Assembly (NCBI RefSeq): GCF_003004665.1
Contig: NZ_MUHY01000001.1
Coordinates: 434,001 to 498,000 of the forward strand
DNA: 64,000 bases
Direction of reading: 5' to 3'
DNA from: Candidatus Pandoraea novymonadis
GTDB lineage: Bacteria > Pseudomonadota > Gammaproteobacteria > Burkholderiales > Burkholderiaceae
In this document: positions 52,427-62,831 of the stretch, in pieces
How the letters are laid out: each line of letters starts with the position of its first letter
Numbering within the stretch: the first letter of the stretch is position 1
Program-made: the position numbers and the translations under genes
Notes under the pieces: model-generated
Databases searched by the model: none
What the model was told of the DNA's origin: nothing
Seen by the model: the letters and a program-made list of their open reading frames with translations, nothing else

Positions 52427-52545
52427 ACCGCATATATTAATATTACTTAGTACTTTAATCACTTGACACGAGGTAAAACCCTTCTCCTAAAAGACATGAG
52501 AGAAAAAGTCGAATTCTTTCCCAAACAAGATGTTCCCAAATATAT

Positions 52546-52604
52546 TAAAAGTCGATAGAATTGGATTCCTTTTTATAAAAGGAATCCAATTCTGTCGACT
52601 TTTA
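52546..52604. repeat. 28-bp near-perfect hairpin between dnaQ and tRNA-Val
   Basis: Left arm 52546-52573, right arm 52577-52604, 3-base loop TAT. All 28 positions pair, one as a G-T wobble. The inner stem starts GAATTGGATTCC. The outer ends read TAAAAGTCGA / TCGACTTTTA, so A and T runs flank it in both directions and it could end transcription either way. It lies 120 bases beyond dnaQ and 36 bases before tRNA-Val. Confidence 0.85.
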
Positions 52605-52639
52605 TGTTGATAACCTAAAGTAGTCTAAAAATTTTACCT

Positions 52640-52714
52640 GGGTGGTTAGCTCAGCGGTAGAGCACTGCCTTCACACGGCAGGGGCCACAGGTTCAACCCC
52701 TGTACCACCCACCA
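52640..52714 (+). tRNA. tRNA-Val (anticodon CAC)
   Basis: 75-base cloverleaf: acceptor GGGTGGT/ACCACCC, D arm AGCTCAGCGGTAGAGC, anticodon stem-loop CTGCCTTCACACGGCAG with CAC, T arm ACAGGTTCAACCCCTGT, encoded ACCA. Confidence 0.97.
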
Positions 52715-53056
52715 AATTTAGGACTAGATATAAATCTGGTATCGATCGAGAAAGATCTATTTGAATATTATAATTCAGAGATTATAAAAATAAAAAAATC
52801 TCGGGACATAGAATCAAAAGTAAGAAATTTTTTCGATTGCCTTGAAATCTCACCCTAAGTACGTACTGTAATCTTCTCTAAAAAAAGTTCCATAGTTTTA
52901 CTTTCGCAAACCAGTCATCACTTTAAAAGCACATATATTCGAAGATTGTGAAGATCAAAAAACACATACCTAAAATCTCCGTTGAATAATACAATCTCGC
53001 CTCGATTTTTTTCATTATTATTGATATAACACATGAAAAGTTACACACACTAAATG
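52715..53056. other. Intergenic region without a recognisable gene
   Basis: 342 bases between tRNA-Val and hisC; AT-rich, no motif-bearing frame. Confidence 0.5.
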
Positions 53057-54127
53057 CTACTCAGTCAAAATCTCACACAATGCATCAACAAGCCTCTGAC
53101 ACTCATGATCTGTTCCAATTGTAATCCGAAGAAACTGGACAATCCGTACTTGCTTAAAATGTCGCACGATAATCGCACGCTCCCGTAATTTTTCCAATAA
53201 CGAAGCAGCATCATGTTGTGGATGACGAACAAACAAGAAGTTGGCAGTGGATGGCAAGACCTCAAAGCCAAGCCTTTGCAAAGCGGTGGCCAAAACAGTC
53301 CGACTTTTTATCACTGCAGAACATATTTTTTCAAAGTACGACTCATCTTCTATGGCTGCAACCCCAGCGACTAAAGAAAGGCGGTTTAAAGGATAAGAAT
53401 TGAAACTATTCTTAACCCGCTCCAGGGCATCGATTAAATTAGGATGTCCCAAAGCAAATCCCAAACGTAATCCAGCAAGTGAACGTGATTTTGAAAGAGT
53501 CTGCACTACTAACAAATTTGGATAATCCTTAATGAGTGCCGCCGCACTAACGCCACCAAAATCGATATATGCTTCATCAAGTACCACCACCGAACTCGGA
53601 TTGCCACACAATAATCTTTCAATATCTCTAGTTTCCATTAAACAGCCCGTCGGCGCATTTGGATTAGGAAAAACAATTCCGCCGTTAGGCTTGAGATAAT
53701 CGTCCACCAAAATCTCAAATCCGGGTGTCAAAGGCACTGACTCGAAATCTATTTTGTACAATCGGCAATATACAGGATAAAAACTATACGTAATATCTGG
53801 AAACAATATTGGATTTTTATGTTTTAACAATGCTTGAAATACATGCGCAAGGACCTCGTCTGAACCGTTACCCACATGTATTTGTGATGTTTCCAGATCA
53901 AAACGCTTAGCAATAGCATTCTTGAAAAAAAAGGCATCTGGATCTGGATATAATTTCAACTTATTGGCGTCGACACCAATTTCGTCGAGCAGTGATGCAA
54001 GCACACGTGGGGATGGCCCGTAGGGATTTTCATTTGTATTCAGCTTTATTAAGGACTGCATCTTTGGCTGTTCGCCAGGCACATAAGGTGTCAAATCAGC
54101 GATACCAGCGCTCCAAAATTGACTCAT
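53057..54127 (-). CDS. hisC: Histidinol-phosphate aminotransferase
   Basis: PLP enzyme (356 residues) for a late step of histidine synthesis. [12 protein letters not shown] at the N-terminus, [22 protein letters not shown] and the PLP lysine in [16 protein letters not shown] are intact. The sequence is of the HisC1/HisC2 type that in some species also acts on aromatic amino acids. In Burkholderia the main his operon lies elsewhere, so this is a detached copy; whether it is the only one is not visible. Confidence 0.94.
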   Translation of the reverse strand: MSQFWSAGIADLTPYVPGEQPKMQSLIKLNTNENPYGPSPRVLASLLDEIGVDANKLKLYPDPDAFFFKNAIAKRFDLETSQIHVGNGSDEVLAHVFQALLKHKNPILFPDITYSFYPVYCRLYKIDFESVPLTPGFEILVDDYLKPNGGIVFPNPNAPTGCLMETRDIERLLCGNPSSVVVLDEAYIDFGGVSAAALIKDYPNLLVVQTLSKSRSLAGLRLGFALGHPNLIDALERVKNSFNSYPLNRLSLVAGVAAIEDESYFEKICSAVIKSRTVLATALQRLGFEVLPSTANFLFVRHPQHDAASLLEKLRERAIIVRHFKQVRIVQFLRITIGTDHECQRLVDALCEILTE

Positions 54128-54547
54128 GAGGTATTTGTAGAGATGTCAAAAGAAGAAAGAAAAAATGGCATATTTGCCGATGCAAACTACTAAATACTAA
54201 TTTAGTCTGCAAGACCACGAGAGAAATCGCTCTTCAGCAAAATTGATGAATAATCTGCTCAGAGAATCAATACCCTGCATCGACCCCTTAAATGCGCTAC
54301 GCCGTCAATTACATTTTTCCTAAAATAGGAGGATAAAACTCATATTTCATGGTAAACACACTCGAGTAAAAGAACATTCCGTTCTATATCCACTTCTGTC
54401 GATCAAGATACTTCATTGCTGGATATGCAAAATATCTTAGCAATGAAAAATTCGTGCCATAAAGATCAAGCTAAATAATCTTAGGAGAAAAAGATTTCAA
54501 TAAATTTGTCGTTAAATTCATCACGAACTCTTTTAAAAAAGACAGAA
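54128..54547. other. Gap between purF and hisC
   Basis: 420 bases. In relatives metZ (O-succinylhomoserine sulfhydrylase) follows purF; no trace of it is recognisable here. Confidence 0.5.
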
Positions 54548-56074
54548 CTACAAATCTAATTGACAACCTTTCACCTCCTCACCCGCACCCATCTCAATCA
54601 TATGATTGTTAACCAACATTTCAGATACTTGACCCGACTTCTCCAAACGGTCAAGATACGCTGGCGTAACATCGCTAGTGATATATTTTCCATTGAAACA
54701 AGATGAATCAAATTCACGGAGTGCCGGATTAATATCACGCACCGCTGCTTCTATATCCTCGACATCCTGATAAATCAGCTTATCCGCGCCAATGATACGT
54801 GCCACTTCCTCATCTGTGCGGCCATGTGCCACAAGCTCACTGCGAGTCGGCATATTGATACCATAAACATTAGGATATTTTACTGGAGGTGCCGCGGAAG
54901 CGAAGATCACTTTCTTTGCACCAGCATCACGCGCCATTTGTACAATTTCTTTACTCGTTGTACCACGCACAATCGAATCATCAACAATCAGTACATTTTT
55001 CGACTGAAATTCAATGCACATCGCGTTAAGTTTTTGACGGACTGATTTTTTACGGACCGCCTGGCCAGGCATAATAAATGTGCGGCCAACATAACGATTC
55101 TTAAAAAAACCTTCCCTATAATTCAACCCCAATTGTTTGGCTACTTGCATCGCTGCTGGACGACTCGAATCTGGAATTGGCATCACCACATCGATATCCG
55201 ACGTATCAATGGTACGCCGTATTTTTTCCGCCAAATAGTCTCCCATTCGCAGACGAGCGTCGTACACTGCCACACCATCAAGACTCGAATCTGGACGTGC
55301 CAGATAAACTAACTCAAAAATACATGGAGATAAGACAGCAGCATCTGCGCACGACTGTGCAAAATATTCGCCTTCATTGCTAATAAAGATAGCTTCTCCT
55401 GGTGCTACATCTCGTACAAAGGTAAAACCAATTCCTTCCAATGCGACTGACTCAGAAGCAAGCATCCACTCAGTGCCACGAGGTCCATCAAAACGTCCAA
55501 TACACAAAGGACGAATCCCATTTGGGTCACGGAAACCTAATAAACCAAAATCAGCAATCACGGACACAATCGCATACGAACCCTTCAATCGACGATGTAC
55601 ACCCGCTACAGCTGTAAACAAAGCGTCACGCGTCAAACCCTCACGAGAAGACCTTTGCAACTCATGCGCCAAAACATTTAGCAGTACTTCGGAATCAGAA
55701 GTAGTATTGATGTGCCGCCGGTCAATACGGAACATCTCATCCTTAAGTTGTTCCCAATTCGTCAAATTCCCGTTATGCGCCATCACAATGCCGTATGGCG
55801 CATTCACATAGAATGGCTGAGCTTCTTCTGAACTTGACGAACCAGCAGTTGGATAGCGCACCTGACCGATACCGATATTTCCTGATAAGCTACGCATGTT
55901 GCGAGTTTGAAACACATCCCGCACCATGCCATTACCTTTTTGCATCGAGAAAGATTGACCATTCGACGTAGCAATGCCCGCAGCATCCTGCCCACGATGC
56001 TGTAGCAATAACAAACTGTCGTAAATCAACTGATTGACCGGAGACTTGGAAACGACACCTACAATGCCACACAT
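54548..56074 (-). CDS. purF: Amidophosphoribosyltransferase
   Basis: First committed step of purine synthesis. 508 residues. The N-terminal nucleophile Cys follows the Met (MCGIVGVV); LLLQHRGQDAAGIAT and GQVRYPTAGSSS belong to the glutaminase domain; the phosphoribosyltransferase loop is VLIVDDSIVRGTTSKEIVQMARDAGA. No Fe-S cysteines, as in the E. coli type. Downstream of cvpA (95 bases), as usual. Confidence 0.97.
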   Translation of the reverse strand: MCGIVGVVSKSPVNQLIYDSLLLLQHRGQDAAGIATSNGQSFSMQKGNGMVRDVFQTRNMRSLSGNIGIGQVRYPTAGSSSSEEAQPFYVNAPYGIVMAHNGNLTNWEQLKDEMFRIDRRHINTTSDSEVLLNVLAHELQRSSREGLTRDALFTAVAGVHRRLKGSYAIVSVIADFGLLGFRDPNGIRPLCIGRFDGPRGTEWMLASESVALEGIGFTFVRDVAPGEAIFISNEGEYFAQSCADAAVLSPCIFELVYLARPDSSLDGVAVYDARLRMGDYLAEKIRRTIDTSDIDVVMPIPDSSRPAAMQVAKQLGLNYREGFFKNRYVGRTFIMPGQAVRKKSVRQKLNAMCIEFQSKNVLIVDDSIVRGTTSKEIVQMARDAGAKKVIFASAAPPVKYPNVYGINMPTRSELVAHGRTDEEVARIIGADKLIYQDVEDIEAAVRDINPALREFDSSCFNGKYITSDVTPAYLDRLEKSGQVSEMLVNNHMIEMGAGEEVKGCQLDL

Positions 56075-56169
56075 GGCATAAATTCCTCAAAAAAGCGAAA
56101 CCTACGAAAAAGTTACGTTATTAACCTTCACCTTAAAATCTTTTGCACAGCGGTGTATTCTAAGCTACT

Positions 56170-56673
56170 TCATACATATACTAATATAGCTTCTGGCAGC
56201 CAAGGACGAATCTGGTTAATCACTACCTCTACCAAAGGTAGCAGAACAGAATTCCGCCACATAGTTTTTTGTGGCAGTTCAGTAAACGTAGCACCAACCA
56301 ATAAAATCATCAAAATCACGATTCCACGTACCATACCGAATAACATACCCAAACCACGATCTATGGTACGTAATCCAATAACATTAATTATTCGTCCAAT
56401 CAGAGCACTGATGATACCTCCACTAAAAAGCACGGTGAGGAACACCAACAAAAAACCAAACCCACCCTGTGTCAAAAGTTCATTCGGGAAATCTATCACA
56501 GGTAGCCATTGAGCGACAGTCCCTCCAAAAACACGTGCAACAAAAAATGCAACTACCCAACCCACAAGGCTAAAAATTTCACGAATAATTCCGCGCAACA
56601 TACCCAACAGCACTGAACCGAGGAGGATAAAAATAACGACATAATCAACGCCTGTTAAAATTTCTGTATTCAC
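56170..56673 (-). CDS. cvpA: CvpA family membrane protein
   Basis: Inner-membrane protein (167 residues, four helices at about 8-30, 35-50, 68-90 and 105-125) needed for colicin V production in E. coli; its basic role is poorly known. It begins MNTEILTGVDYVVIFILLGSVLLGMLRG (shown in part, 1-19 of which is the family start), with GLRTIDRGLGMLFGMVRG conserved. Located between dedD and purF, the ancestral order. Confidence 0.92.
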   Translation of the reverse strand: MNTEILTGVDYVVIFILLGSVLLGMLRGIIREIFSLVGWVVAFFVARVFGGTVAQWLPVIDFPNELLTQGGFGFLLVFLTVLFSGGIISALIGRIINVIGLRTIDRGLGMLFGMVRGIVILMILLVGATFTELPQKTMWRNSVLLPLVEVVINQIRPWLPEAILVYV

Positions 56674-56685
56674 GGTTTCTTTAAT

Positions 56686-57501
56686 TTAACCTTCGACAAT
56701 CTGTGCGCTCAGACCGATATCACGAACCTTTTTCGCTGCCCATGCCGCGTTTCGTGTATCCGAAAAAGGACCTGCACGCAACAAGTAAAGTTCGCGATCA
56801 CCAACTTTTTTCTTTTCCATATAACTTGGCACATTGACGAGCTTGAGTTTGATAAGCCAGGCATTGGCACGTTCTTCACTAGCAAATGCGCCAATACGAA
56901 TTTGAATCTGACAATGATCTTTGGTAGGTCTCTTATGTGGCGATGTAGATCCCACATCATGCTTCTTTTCCAATAATTTCGATGCAAGTTTGGCAGAAGA
57001 AGTTTGTGCCATAGCAGAAGACAATGATGTTTGGACTGGTTCCTTCGCAGAAGGAGCATTATCCAAATTAGCACTTTCAAGAGAAGGCAAATTATGAATA
57101 TCTTGTTTAGGAGAAACAGTATTCGTAATGTCTTGAGAAGCATTCCAAAGATCAGTCACTCCTTTCTCTTCGTTATCAATATCTTGCTGCAATGCTTTCA
57201 AATCGGATCGCGCTGACAACGTTGTGTCTTTCGTTCGAATCCGTATAACAATATCATCTTCAGTTGCTGGTTTTGGATCTGGCTCGAGTACCATCGGCAA
57301 TACAATGACCGTGGAGAAGACCAACGCAAGCGCCCCGACAAAACGGCGCCGCGCACGCTGCTTTTCAGGAAAAAGTAAATCGGACTGTGCGTGCTCACCA
57401 CCAACCGCTCGTTCAGAAAGACGAGATCTCCCACGCCCAACAGGATCCCTTGTAGGGGATTTTTCAGCATTATATTTTCTGAAGAACGAAAATAAGCCCA
57501 T
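56686..57501 (-). CDS. SPOR-domain cell-division protein, DedD-like
   Basis: Bitopic membrane protein (271 residues): cytoplasmic start, one helix at about 53-72 (FVGALALVFSTVIVLPMVL), a long low-complexity periplasmic linker, and a C-terminal SPOR domain (about 195-270) that binds denuded septal peptidoglycan. SPOR residues: IQIRIGAFASEERANAWLIK and YLLRAGPFSDTRNAAW. The position between folC and cvpA matches dedD of E. coli and Burkholderia. The linker has diverged strongly. Confidence 0.9.
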   Translation of the reverse strand: MGLFSFFRKYNAEKSPTRDPVGRGRSRLSERAVGGEHAQSDLLFPEKQRARRRFVGALALVFSTVIVLPMVLEPDPKPATEDDIVIRIRTKDTTLSARSDLKALQQDIDNEEKGVTDLWNASQDITNTVSPKQDIHNLPSLESANLDNAPSAKEPVQTSLSSAMAQTSSAKLASKLLEKKHDVGSTSPHKRPTKDHCQIQIRIGAFASEERANAWLIKLKLVNVPSYMEKKKVGDRELYLLRAGPFSDTRNAAWAAKKVRDIGLSAQIVEG

Positions 57502-57678
57502 AAACGAGACTCAAGTCATGACATGAGAATAAGAAATATCGAAATTTTTTTAATATGTCAAGAAAATATTCAAAAGACAAAAATTAGAAAAATTCAGCGG
57601 AAAATACAAAAAAGTGTAGGACTTTAGTCATCGATGCTTAGCAAATTGCAAGACATTTCCAGCATCCCTAGAATGCAT

Positions 57679-58977
57679 TTAGTGGTGACATAATTTTTGA
57701 TAGCGCATTACGCCAGCCACCGTCAAAAATGAACCGAAAATCACAATTCTATCATTCTCGCCGGAAAGTTTTAATGCAGTAGAAACTGCATCTTCTGGCG
57801 AAGCATGATGTGTCACGGAATGATTGGCATCTTCTACAAAACCCGCAGCACGCAAATAAGTTTCGAGATGCTGTGTATCAGCAGCACGAAGAATCGGTAA
57901 ATCGCAAAGATACCAATGATCCACTTGATGAATCAATTGATGCAATACACCCTTTATATCTTTATCAGCCATCGCCCCAAACACTGCATGAGTAGAGGGG
58001 AAATAACGCATACCATCGAGATTTTGACTCAGTACTGCTGCCGCATGAGGATTGTGAGCAACATCAAGCACGAGACTTGGCGACCCTGGGAGAACTTCAA
58101 AACGCCCCGATAATTTAACCGACGCAAGGCCCAAACGGATATCCTGTGCCGAAACTGGTAAAACCATACGCATCGCTTCGAGTGCTGCCAGGACTGCCGA
58201 AGCATTAAGCAGCTGATTAGTACCACGTAACGCAGGGTAAGCTAGCGCCGAACGGCGCATACCACGACCAACGTAGTTCCACTGTTGCTTATCCCCGTGA
58301 TAATTAAAATCACGACCGAATAACCATAAATCAGCACCAATGCGTTTAGCTTCTCCTATTAAAGTCTCAGGTGGCACCGGATCACCGCAGATGGCTGGTT
58401 TACCAATACGGAAAATCCCGGTCTTCTCTATGGCAATTGCCTCACGCGTGTCACCAAGAAACTCCTGATGATCAACATCAATGCTGGTGATGATGGCACA
58501 ATCTGTATCAATGATATTGACTGCATCAAGTCGCCCACCAAGCCCCACCTCAAGGATCACGACATCAATAGCGCTCGTCGCAAACAAATGCATAATAGCA
58601 AGTGTTGTGAATTCAAAATAGGTCAGTGAAACAGGAACATCAAAACTACAACGTGCTGCCTCTACCGCCTCAAAATTCTGCAGCAATAGATCATCGTTTA
58701 CCGTATCACCGTTAATCCGAGCGCGCTCATTGAATTTGAGTAAATGTGGGGATGTATAAACACCGACCCGATACCCCGAAGCCAACAGAATAGCTTCTAG
58801 CATAGCACAAGTCGAACCCTTGCCGTTCGTACCACCAACGGTAAAAACAGGACATGGAAACGTTAGACCAAGAAGCTCCTTGACGCGGTTAATGCGTGCC
58901 AATCCCATTACAATCGGGATAGAGTGGGCTGTTTCAAGATGAGACAACCAAGCATCAAGACTGGAAAAAGTGGCCAT
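57679..58977 (-). CDS. folC: Folylpolyglutamate / dihydrofolate synthase
   Basis: Adds glutamate to dihydropteroate and folates. I use ATG 58977 (432 residues, MATFSSLDAWLSHLE) because the 16 residues upstream look non-coding. ATP loop GGTNGKGSTCAMLE, YTSPHLLKFNERARI, LEVGLGGRLDAVN, DHQEFLGDTREAIAIEKTGIF and DVAHNPHAA are intact. Between accD and dedD in the ancestral run. With folP here the late folate pathway is kept. Confidence 0.96.
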   Translation of the reverse strand: MATFSSLDAWLSHLETAHSIPIVMGLARINRVKELLGLTFPCPVFTVGGTNGKGSTCAMLEAILLASGYRVGVYTSPHLLKFNERARINGDTVNDDLLLQNFEAVEAARCSFDVPVSLTYFEFTTLAIMHLFATSAIDVVILEVGLGGRLDAVNIIDTDCAIITSIDVDHQEFLGDTREAIAIEKTGIFRIGKPAICGDPVPPETLIGEAKRIGADLWLFGRDFNYHGDKQQWNYVGRGMRRSALAYPALRGTNQLLNASAVLAALEAMRMVLPVSAQDIRLGLASVKLSGRFEVLPGSPSLVLDVAHNPHAAAVLSQNLDGMRYFPSTHAVFGAMADKDIKGVLHQLIHQVDHWYLCDLPILRAADTQHLETYLRAAGFVEDANHSVTHHASPEDAVSTALKLSGENDRIVIFGSFLTVAGVMRYQKLCHH

Positions 58978-59093
58978 GAATTTTAAAAAAGAAAAAACAC
59001 AGAGGGTATACAAACCTTCTGGCATACTTCTTTTACTACAAGTGCAAGCGGTAAATTTACCGCAACGCAGAATGTCATTCGATACGCCGTGAT

Positions 59094-59969
59094 TCAGGCA
59101 AACGTGCCAAATGACTTTCGCTCCATCAAAGCAATTAAACGTGCAATTTTTTCACGCATCTGACGACGGTCAACAATGATATCAATCGCACCCTTTTGCA
59201 ATAAAAACTCGGAACGCTGAAAACCTTCTGGCAACTTCTCGTGCACCGTCTGCTCAATCACGCGTGGCCCAGCAAATCCAATCAACGCTTTAGGCTCAGC
59301 TATCACAACATCACCAAGGAATGCGAAACTTGCCGACACACCGCCCATTGTTGGATCTGTGAGAACTGAGATAAACGGTAGCTTAGCTTCCGACAACTTT
59401 GTCAGCATCGCTGTAGTCTTAGCCATTTGCATCAACGACAGCAGACTTTCTTGCATACGAGCCCCTCCAGAAGCGGTCACACAGATAAACGGCACACTTT
59501 GTTCTAAGGCGTTTTGTGCGCCACGAACAAAACGCTCACCAACAACGGAACCCATTGAGCCAGCCATAAACGCAAATTCGAAGCATGCGACCACAACTGG
59601 TAACGCATGAATCGAACCACCCATGACCACCATGGCATCAGTTTCCTCGGCATCTTCCGTAGCCTGTTTAATACGTTCCGAGTATTTTCGGCTATCTTTA
59701 AACTTCAGCGCATCAACTGGAATAACGTCCTCCCCAAGTTCATATCGACCTTCTGGGTCCAGTAAAGCATCAAGACGTTCACGCGCACCAATGCGCATGT
59801 GATGATCACATTTCGGACAAACGTGAAGATTCTCTTCAACATCCCGTCGGTATAGAACTCCTTCGCAGGATGAGCATTTTATCCAAAGACCCTCAGGAAT
59901 ACTCTTATTCCGCTGTGTCGGGTCGGTTTGTTTGATTTTCGGAGGAAGTAATTTATCAAGCCAACTCAT
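59094..59969 (-). CDS. accD: Acetyl-CoA carboxylase carboxyltransferase beta subunit
   Basis: Makes malonyl-CoA together with AccA, for fatty-acid synthesis. 291 residues with an N-terminal C4 zinc finger ([11 protein letters not shown] and CPKCDHHMR), then the crotonase-like carboxyltransferase domain: [67 protein letters not shown]. The accD-folC order is ancestral. Start ATG 59969. Confidence 0.97.
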   Translation of the reverse strand: MSWLDKLLPPKIKQTDPTQRNKSIPEGLWIKCSSCEGVLYRRDVEENLHVCPKCDHHMRIGARERLDALLDPEGRYELGEDVIPVDALKFKDSRKYSERIKQATEDAEETDAMVVMGGSIHALPVVVACFEFAFMAGSMGSVVGERFVRGAQNALEQSVPFICVTASGGARMQESLLSLMQMAKTTAMLTKLSEAKLPFISVLTDPTMGGVSASFAFLGDVVIAEPKALIGFAGPRVIEQTVHEKLPEGFQRSEFLLQKGAIDIIVDRRQMREKIARLIALMERKSFGTFA

Positions 59970-60090
59970 CGTTTCTACTCAATCTTTGTTGCGATCATAT
60001 ATTTGGTAAGCATCCCCAATCAGGGGCATATAAAAAAATTTTACTCATGGATCAATGCGAAAAATTCACTCTTTCCCAAATCCGTCAGAC

Positions 60091-60903
60091 TCATTCATCG
60101 AGAGCATTTCGGATATCAGTCATAAATTCAGTCAATGATTGGAAGGCTTTCTCGCTACCCCTATCAGGAAAGGTATTCTCCTCTAAACATTGGACGATCG
60201 CACTCCCAATCACTACAGCATCAGCAACAGAAGCGATGGCGCGTGCACTTTTGGCATCACGAATACCGAAACCAACACCAATAGGCAATTTAGCAGCCGC
60301 GCGAAGCGCTGGGATACGTGCCCCCACGGCCTCAATATCTAAGCTTCCCGCACCCGTTACACCAATTAATGAAACATAATACAAATAACCAGTGGCAACA
60401 CGCGCCACGGCCAAGATGCGTTCATCAGTTGAGGTTGGTGCCAGCAAAAAAATAGGATCAAGGCAATGTGTTCGCATTGACTTGACAAACCCTTCACATT
60501 CTTCTATGGGATAATCGACAATCAGCGCACCATCGACGCCCGCCTCTGCTGCACACTGCGTAAACATATCAAGCCCCATACGTTCGATTGGGTTAGCGTA
60601 GCCCATCAGCACAATAGGAGTGTGAGCATTAGTACGTCGAAATTCAGACACATAGGTCAAGACCTGAGGCAAGTTCACGCCTTTCGCAAGCGCACGCTCA
60701 GAGGCACGCTGAATAACCGGGCCATCAGCCATCGGATCGGAAAACGGGATACCAAGTTCGATAACATCAGCACCGTTATCAGCCAATACATGCATCAGTT
60801 GAACTGTCCATTCTGGCTCAGGATCACCGGCCGTCATGAACGTGATAAGGCCTTTCTTACCCTGCGTCTGCAAGGCTTGGAACGTCGCTTGAATACGGGA
60901 CAT
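60091..60903 (-). CDS. trpA: Tryptophan synthase alpha subunit
   Basis: Splits indole-3-glycerol phosphate to indole for the beta subunit. 270 residues, TIM barrel: [29 protein letters not shown] (catalytic Glu), [11 protein letters not shown] (catalytic Asp), [12 protein letters not shown] and [12 protein letters not shown]. Intact. It is separated from trpB by 686 bases that hold a broken gene end, so coupled translation with trpB is lost. Confidence 0.97.
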   Translation of the reverse strand: MSRIQATFQALQTQGKKGLITFMTAGDPEPEWTVQLMHVLADNGADVIELGIPFSDPMADGPVIQRASERALAKGVNLPQVLTYVSEFRRTNAHTPIVLMGYANPIERMGLDMFTQCAAEAGVDGALIVDYPIEECEGFVKSMRTHCLDPIFLLAPTSTDERILAVARVATGYLYYVSLIGVTGAGSLDIEAVGARIPALRAAAKLPIGVGFGIRDAKSARAIASVADAVVIGSAIVQCLEENTFPDRGSEKAFQSLTEFMTDIRNALDE

Positions 60904-61158
60904 GATCTACAATCTCTGAAGTCGTTGATAGGCAATCACATGGTAGTACGGATTGATCTCATGGTCGACGAATAGACGGCCACTGGGGAACTTCCGATAA
61001 AAAGATAAAGCACTGAACCTTTCAGCGGAAAACTATGTAGAAGAACCAATTCCATAATATGGAGTTCATTTCTGTGTAGGATCATCCACGCGATCTGGAT
61101 CTTAAAGATTTAAACAAAAAAAAGACGATACACCCTTAGGATTTTATACCAGCTCGAA

Positions 61159-61308
61159 TCACTTACTACCCTCACTCAAAAATTGACGGACACCTGCTTT
61201 CTTTGTAGCAACACAATAAATAAGTAGCTGATCGTTCAGATCAGGACGGTATAAAGGAACTCCTACTACATTAAATTCAAAGTAAGAGAGTTGCAATACT
61301 GCAAAAAT
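61159..61308 (-). pseudogene. C-terminal relic of a lost gene between trpB and trpA
   Basis: The reverse strand reads 49 open codons from 61308 to a TGA at 61159-61161, directly after an in-frame stop (61309-61311). The peptide contains FEFNVVGVPLYRPDLNDQLL and IYCVATKKAGVRQFLSEGSK, which reads like real protein rather than chance, and ends naturally. No start or upstream domain remains. Some Burkholderia carry a site-specific DNA methyltransferase gene at exactly this place, so this may be its end; that identity is inferred from position, not from a motif that I can see. Confidence 0.55.
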
Positions 61309-61510
61309 TCAGATGCTTTTTGAACTTAGTCAAAACCCCCTGAGTCTCATCCACACGACACGCAGACACTTATCCGAAATAATTATTCAGTAGGATAAAA
61401 AGAATTGTAGCAGGTACTGCCCTATAAAAAGTAAGTATAAAAATACGTGGTTAAGCTTCAGTAGTAACACTTCGAGCCAGCCATAAATTCGAGTCAAAAG
61501 TCCTCGAATG

Positions 61511-61540
61511 GAAGTTTATATGATTTTTTATATAAACTTC
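61511..61540 (-). terminator. Hairpin after trpB
   Basis: GAAGTTTATAT (61511-61521), 8-base loop, ATATAAACTTC (61530-61540): perfect 11-bp stem 50 bases beyond the trpB stop. AT-rich with no following T-run, so a weak terminator or a 3'-end structure. Confidence 0.5.
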
Positions 61541-61589
61541 ATTAAAGCTTATAAGGAAGATTCATCGTCCATAATTCGGAAATTTAACA

Positions 61590-62774
61590 TTATGAATTAA
61601 TAGCCATCACAGTATGCATATCCTTATCGCCACGACCGGATAAATTGACAAGAATTGTTTTGTCTTTTGATAAAGATACCGCCAACTTACAAGCATATGC
61701 CAATGCATGACTCGATTCGAGGGCTGGAATAATTCCTTCAATACGGCAGCAATCATGGAATGCTTGAAGTGCTTCTGCATCCGTAATACCAACATACTCA
61801 GCACGACCGCTATCTTTAAGCCAAGCGTGCTCAGGACCCACACCAGGATAATCAAGACCAGCTGAGACCGAATGTGTCTGAATAATTTGCCCATCCTTGT
61901 CTTGCAGCAAATATGTGCGGTTTCCATGCAGAACTCCAGGAGAACCTGCGATCAGTGATGCTGCATGACGGCCAGTTTCAATTCCATCACCTGCTGCTTC
62001 AACACCAACCAGCTTCACACTGTGATGATCGATGTATGGATAAAAAATACCCATAGCGTTTGAACCACCACCAACGGCCGCAACAACGTAATCTGGTTGA
62101 CGACCTATCAATTCAGGCATTTGCACCACGCATTCGTCACCGATCACACGCTGAAAATCGCGTACAAGCATGGGATAGGGATGTGGCCCAGCAACCGTAC
62201 CAATTATATAAAAGGTATTTTCTATATTCGTCACCCAATCACGCATCGCTTCGTTGAGTGCATCCTTGAGTGTCTTCGACCCCGACTCCACAGAAACGAC
62301 AGTGGCACCTAACAATTGCATACGGTACAGATTAGCAGCCTGACGTTTGACGTCCTCGGCTCCCATATATACTACGCATTCCATTCCAAAACGAGCAGCA
62401 ATAGTTGCTGTGGCTACACCATGCTGTCCAGCACCAGTCTCAGCAATGACACGCTGTTTCCCCATACGACGAGCAAGCAGTGCCTGACCAATGACATTAT
62501 TTACTTTATGTGCACCGGTATGATTCAAATCTTCGCGCTTGAGGAAAATTTGAGCTCCCCCAAGCTCACTACTCCAACGCTTAGCGTAGTACACAGGGGA
62601 AGGGCGGCCAACATAGTGTTTTAATTCGTAATGAAACTCTTCAAGAAAGCTCGGATCATTGGAATATTGCTTGTAAGCGTTACACAGTTTATCAAGTGCA
62701 TGAATCAAGGTTTCAGCTACGAAGACACCACCGTATGGGCCAAAATGGCCTCGAGCATCAGGTAAATGGTACAT
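61590..62774 (-). CDS. trpB: Tryptophan synthase beta subunit
   Basis: PLP enzyme joining indole and serine to tryptophan. 394 residues; PLP lysine K90 in [13 protein letters not shown], catalytic Glu region [13 protein letters not shown], phosphate-binding [11 protein letters not shown] and C-terminal [12 protein letters not shown]. The beta-subunit start [13 protein letters not shown] is normal. Upstream trpF is 57 bases away. Intact and presumably active with TrpA. Confidence 0.98.
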   Translation of the reverse strand: MYHLPDARGHFGPYGGVFVAETLIHALDKLCNAYKQYSNDPSFLEEFHYELKHYVGRPSPVYYAKRWSSELGGAQIFLKREDLNHTGAHKVNNVIGQALLARRMGKQRVIAETGAGQHGVATATIAARFGMECVVYMGAEDVKRQAANLYRMQLLGATVVSVESGSKTLKDALNEAMRDWVTNIENTFYIIGTVAGPHPYPMLVRDFQRVIGDECVVQMPELIGRQPDYVVAAVGGGSNAMGIFYPYIDHHSVKLVGVEAAGDGIETGRHAASLIAGSPGVLHGNRTYLLQDKDGQIIQTHSVSAGLDYPGVGPEHAWLKDSGRAEYVGITDAEALQAFHDCCRIEGIIPALESSHALAYACKLAVSLSKDKTILVNLSGRGDKDMHTVMAINS

Positions 62775-62831
62775 GATAATTACTCACAGAAATACGAGGA
62801 AGATGGACGATACCCAGTGTCCCAAAAAGAT

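Noticed and set aside
55377-55811. 144-codon open frame on the plus strand
   Set aside because: Antisense to purF; no motif.
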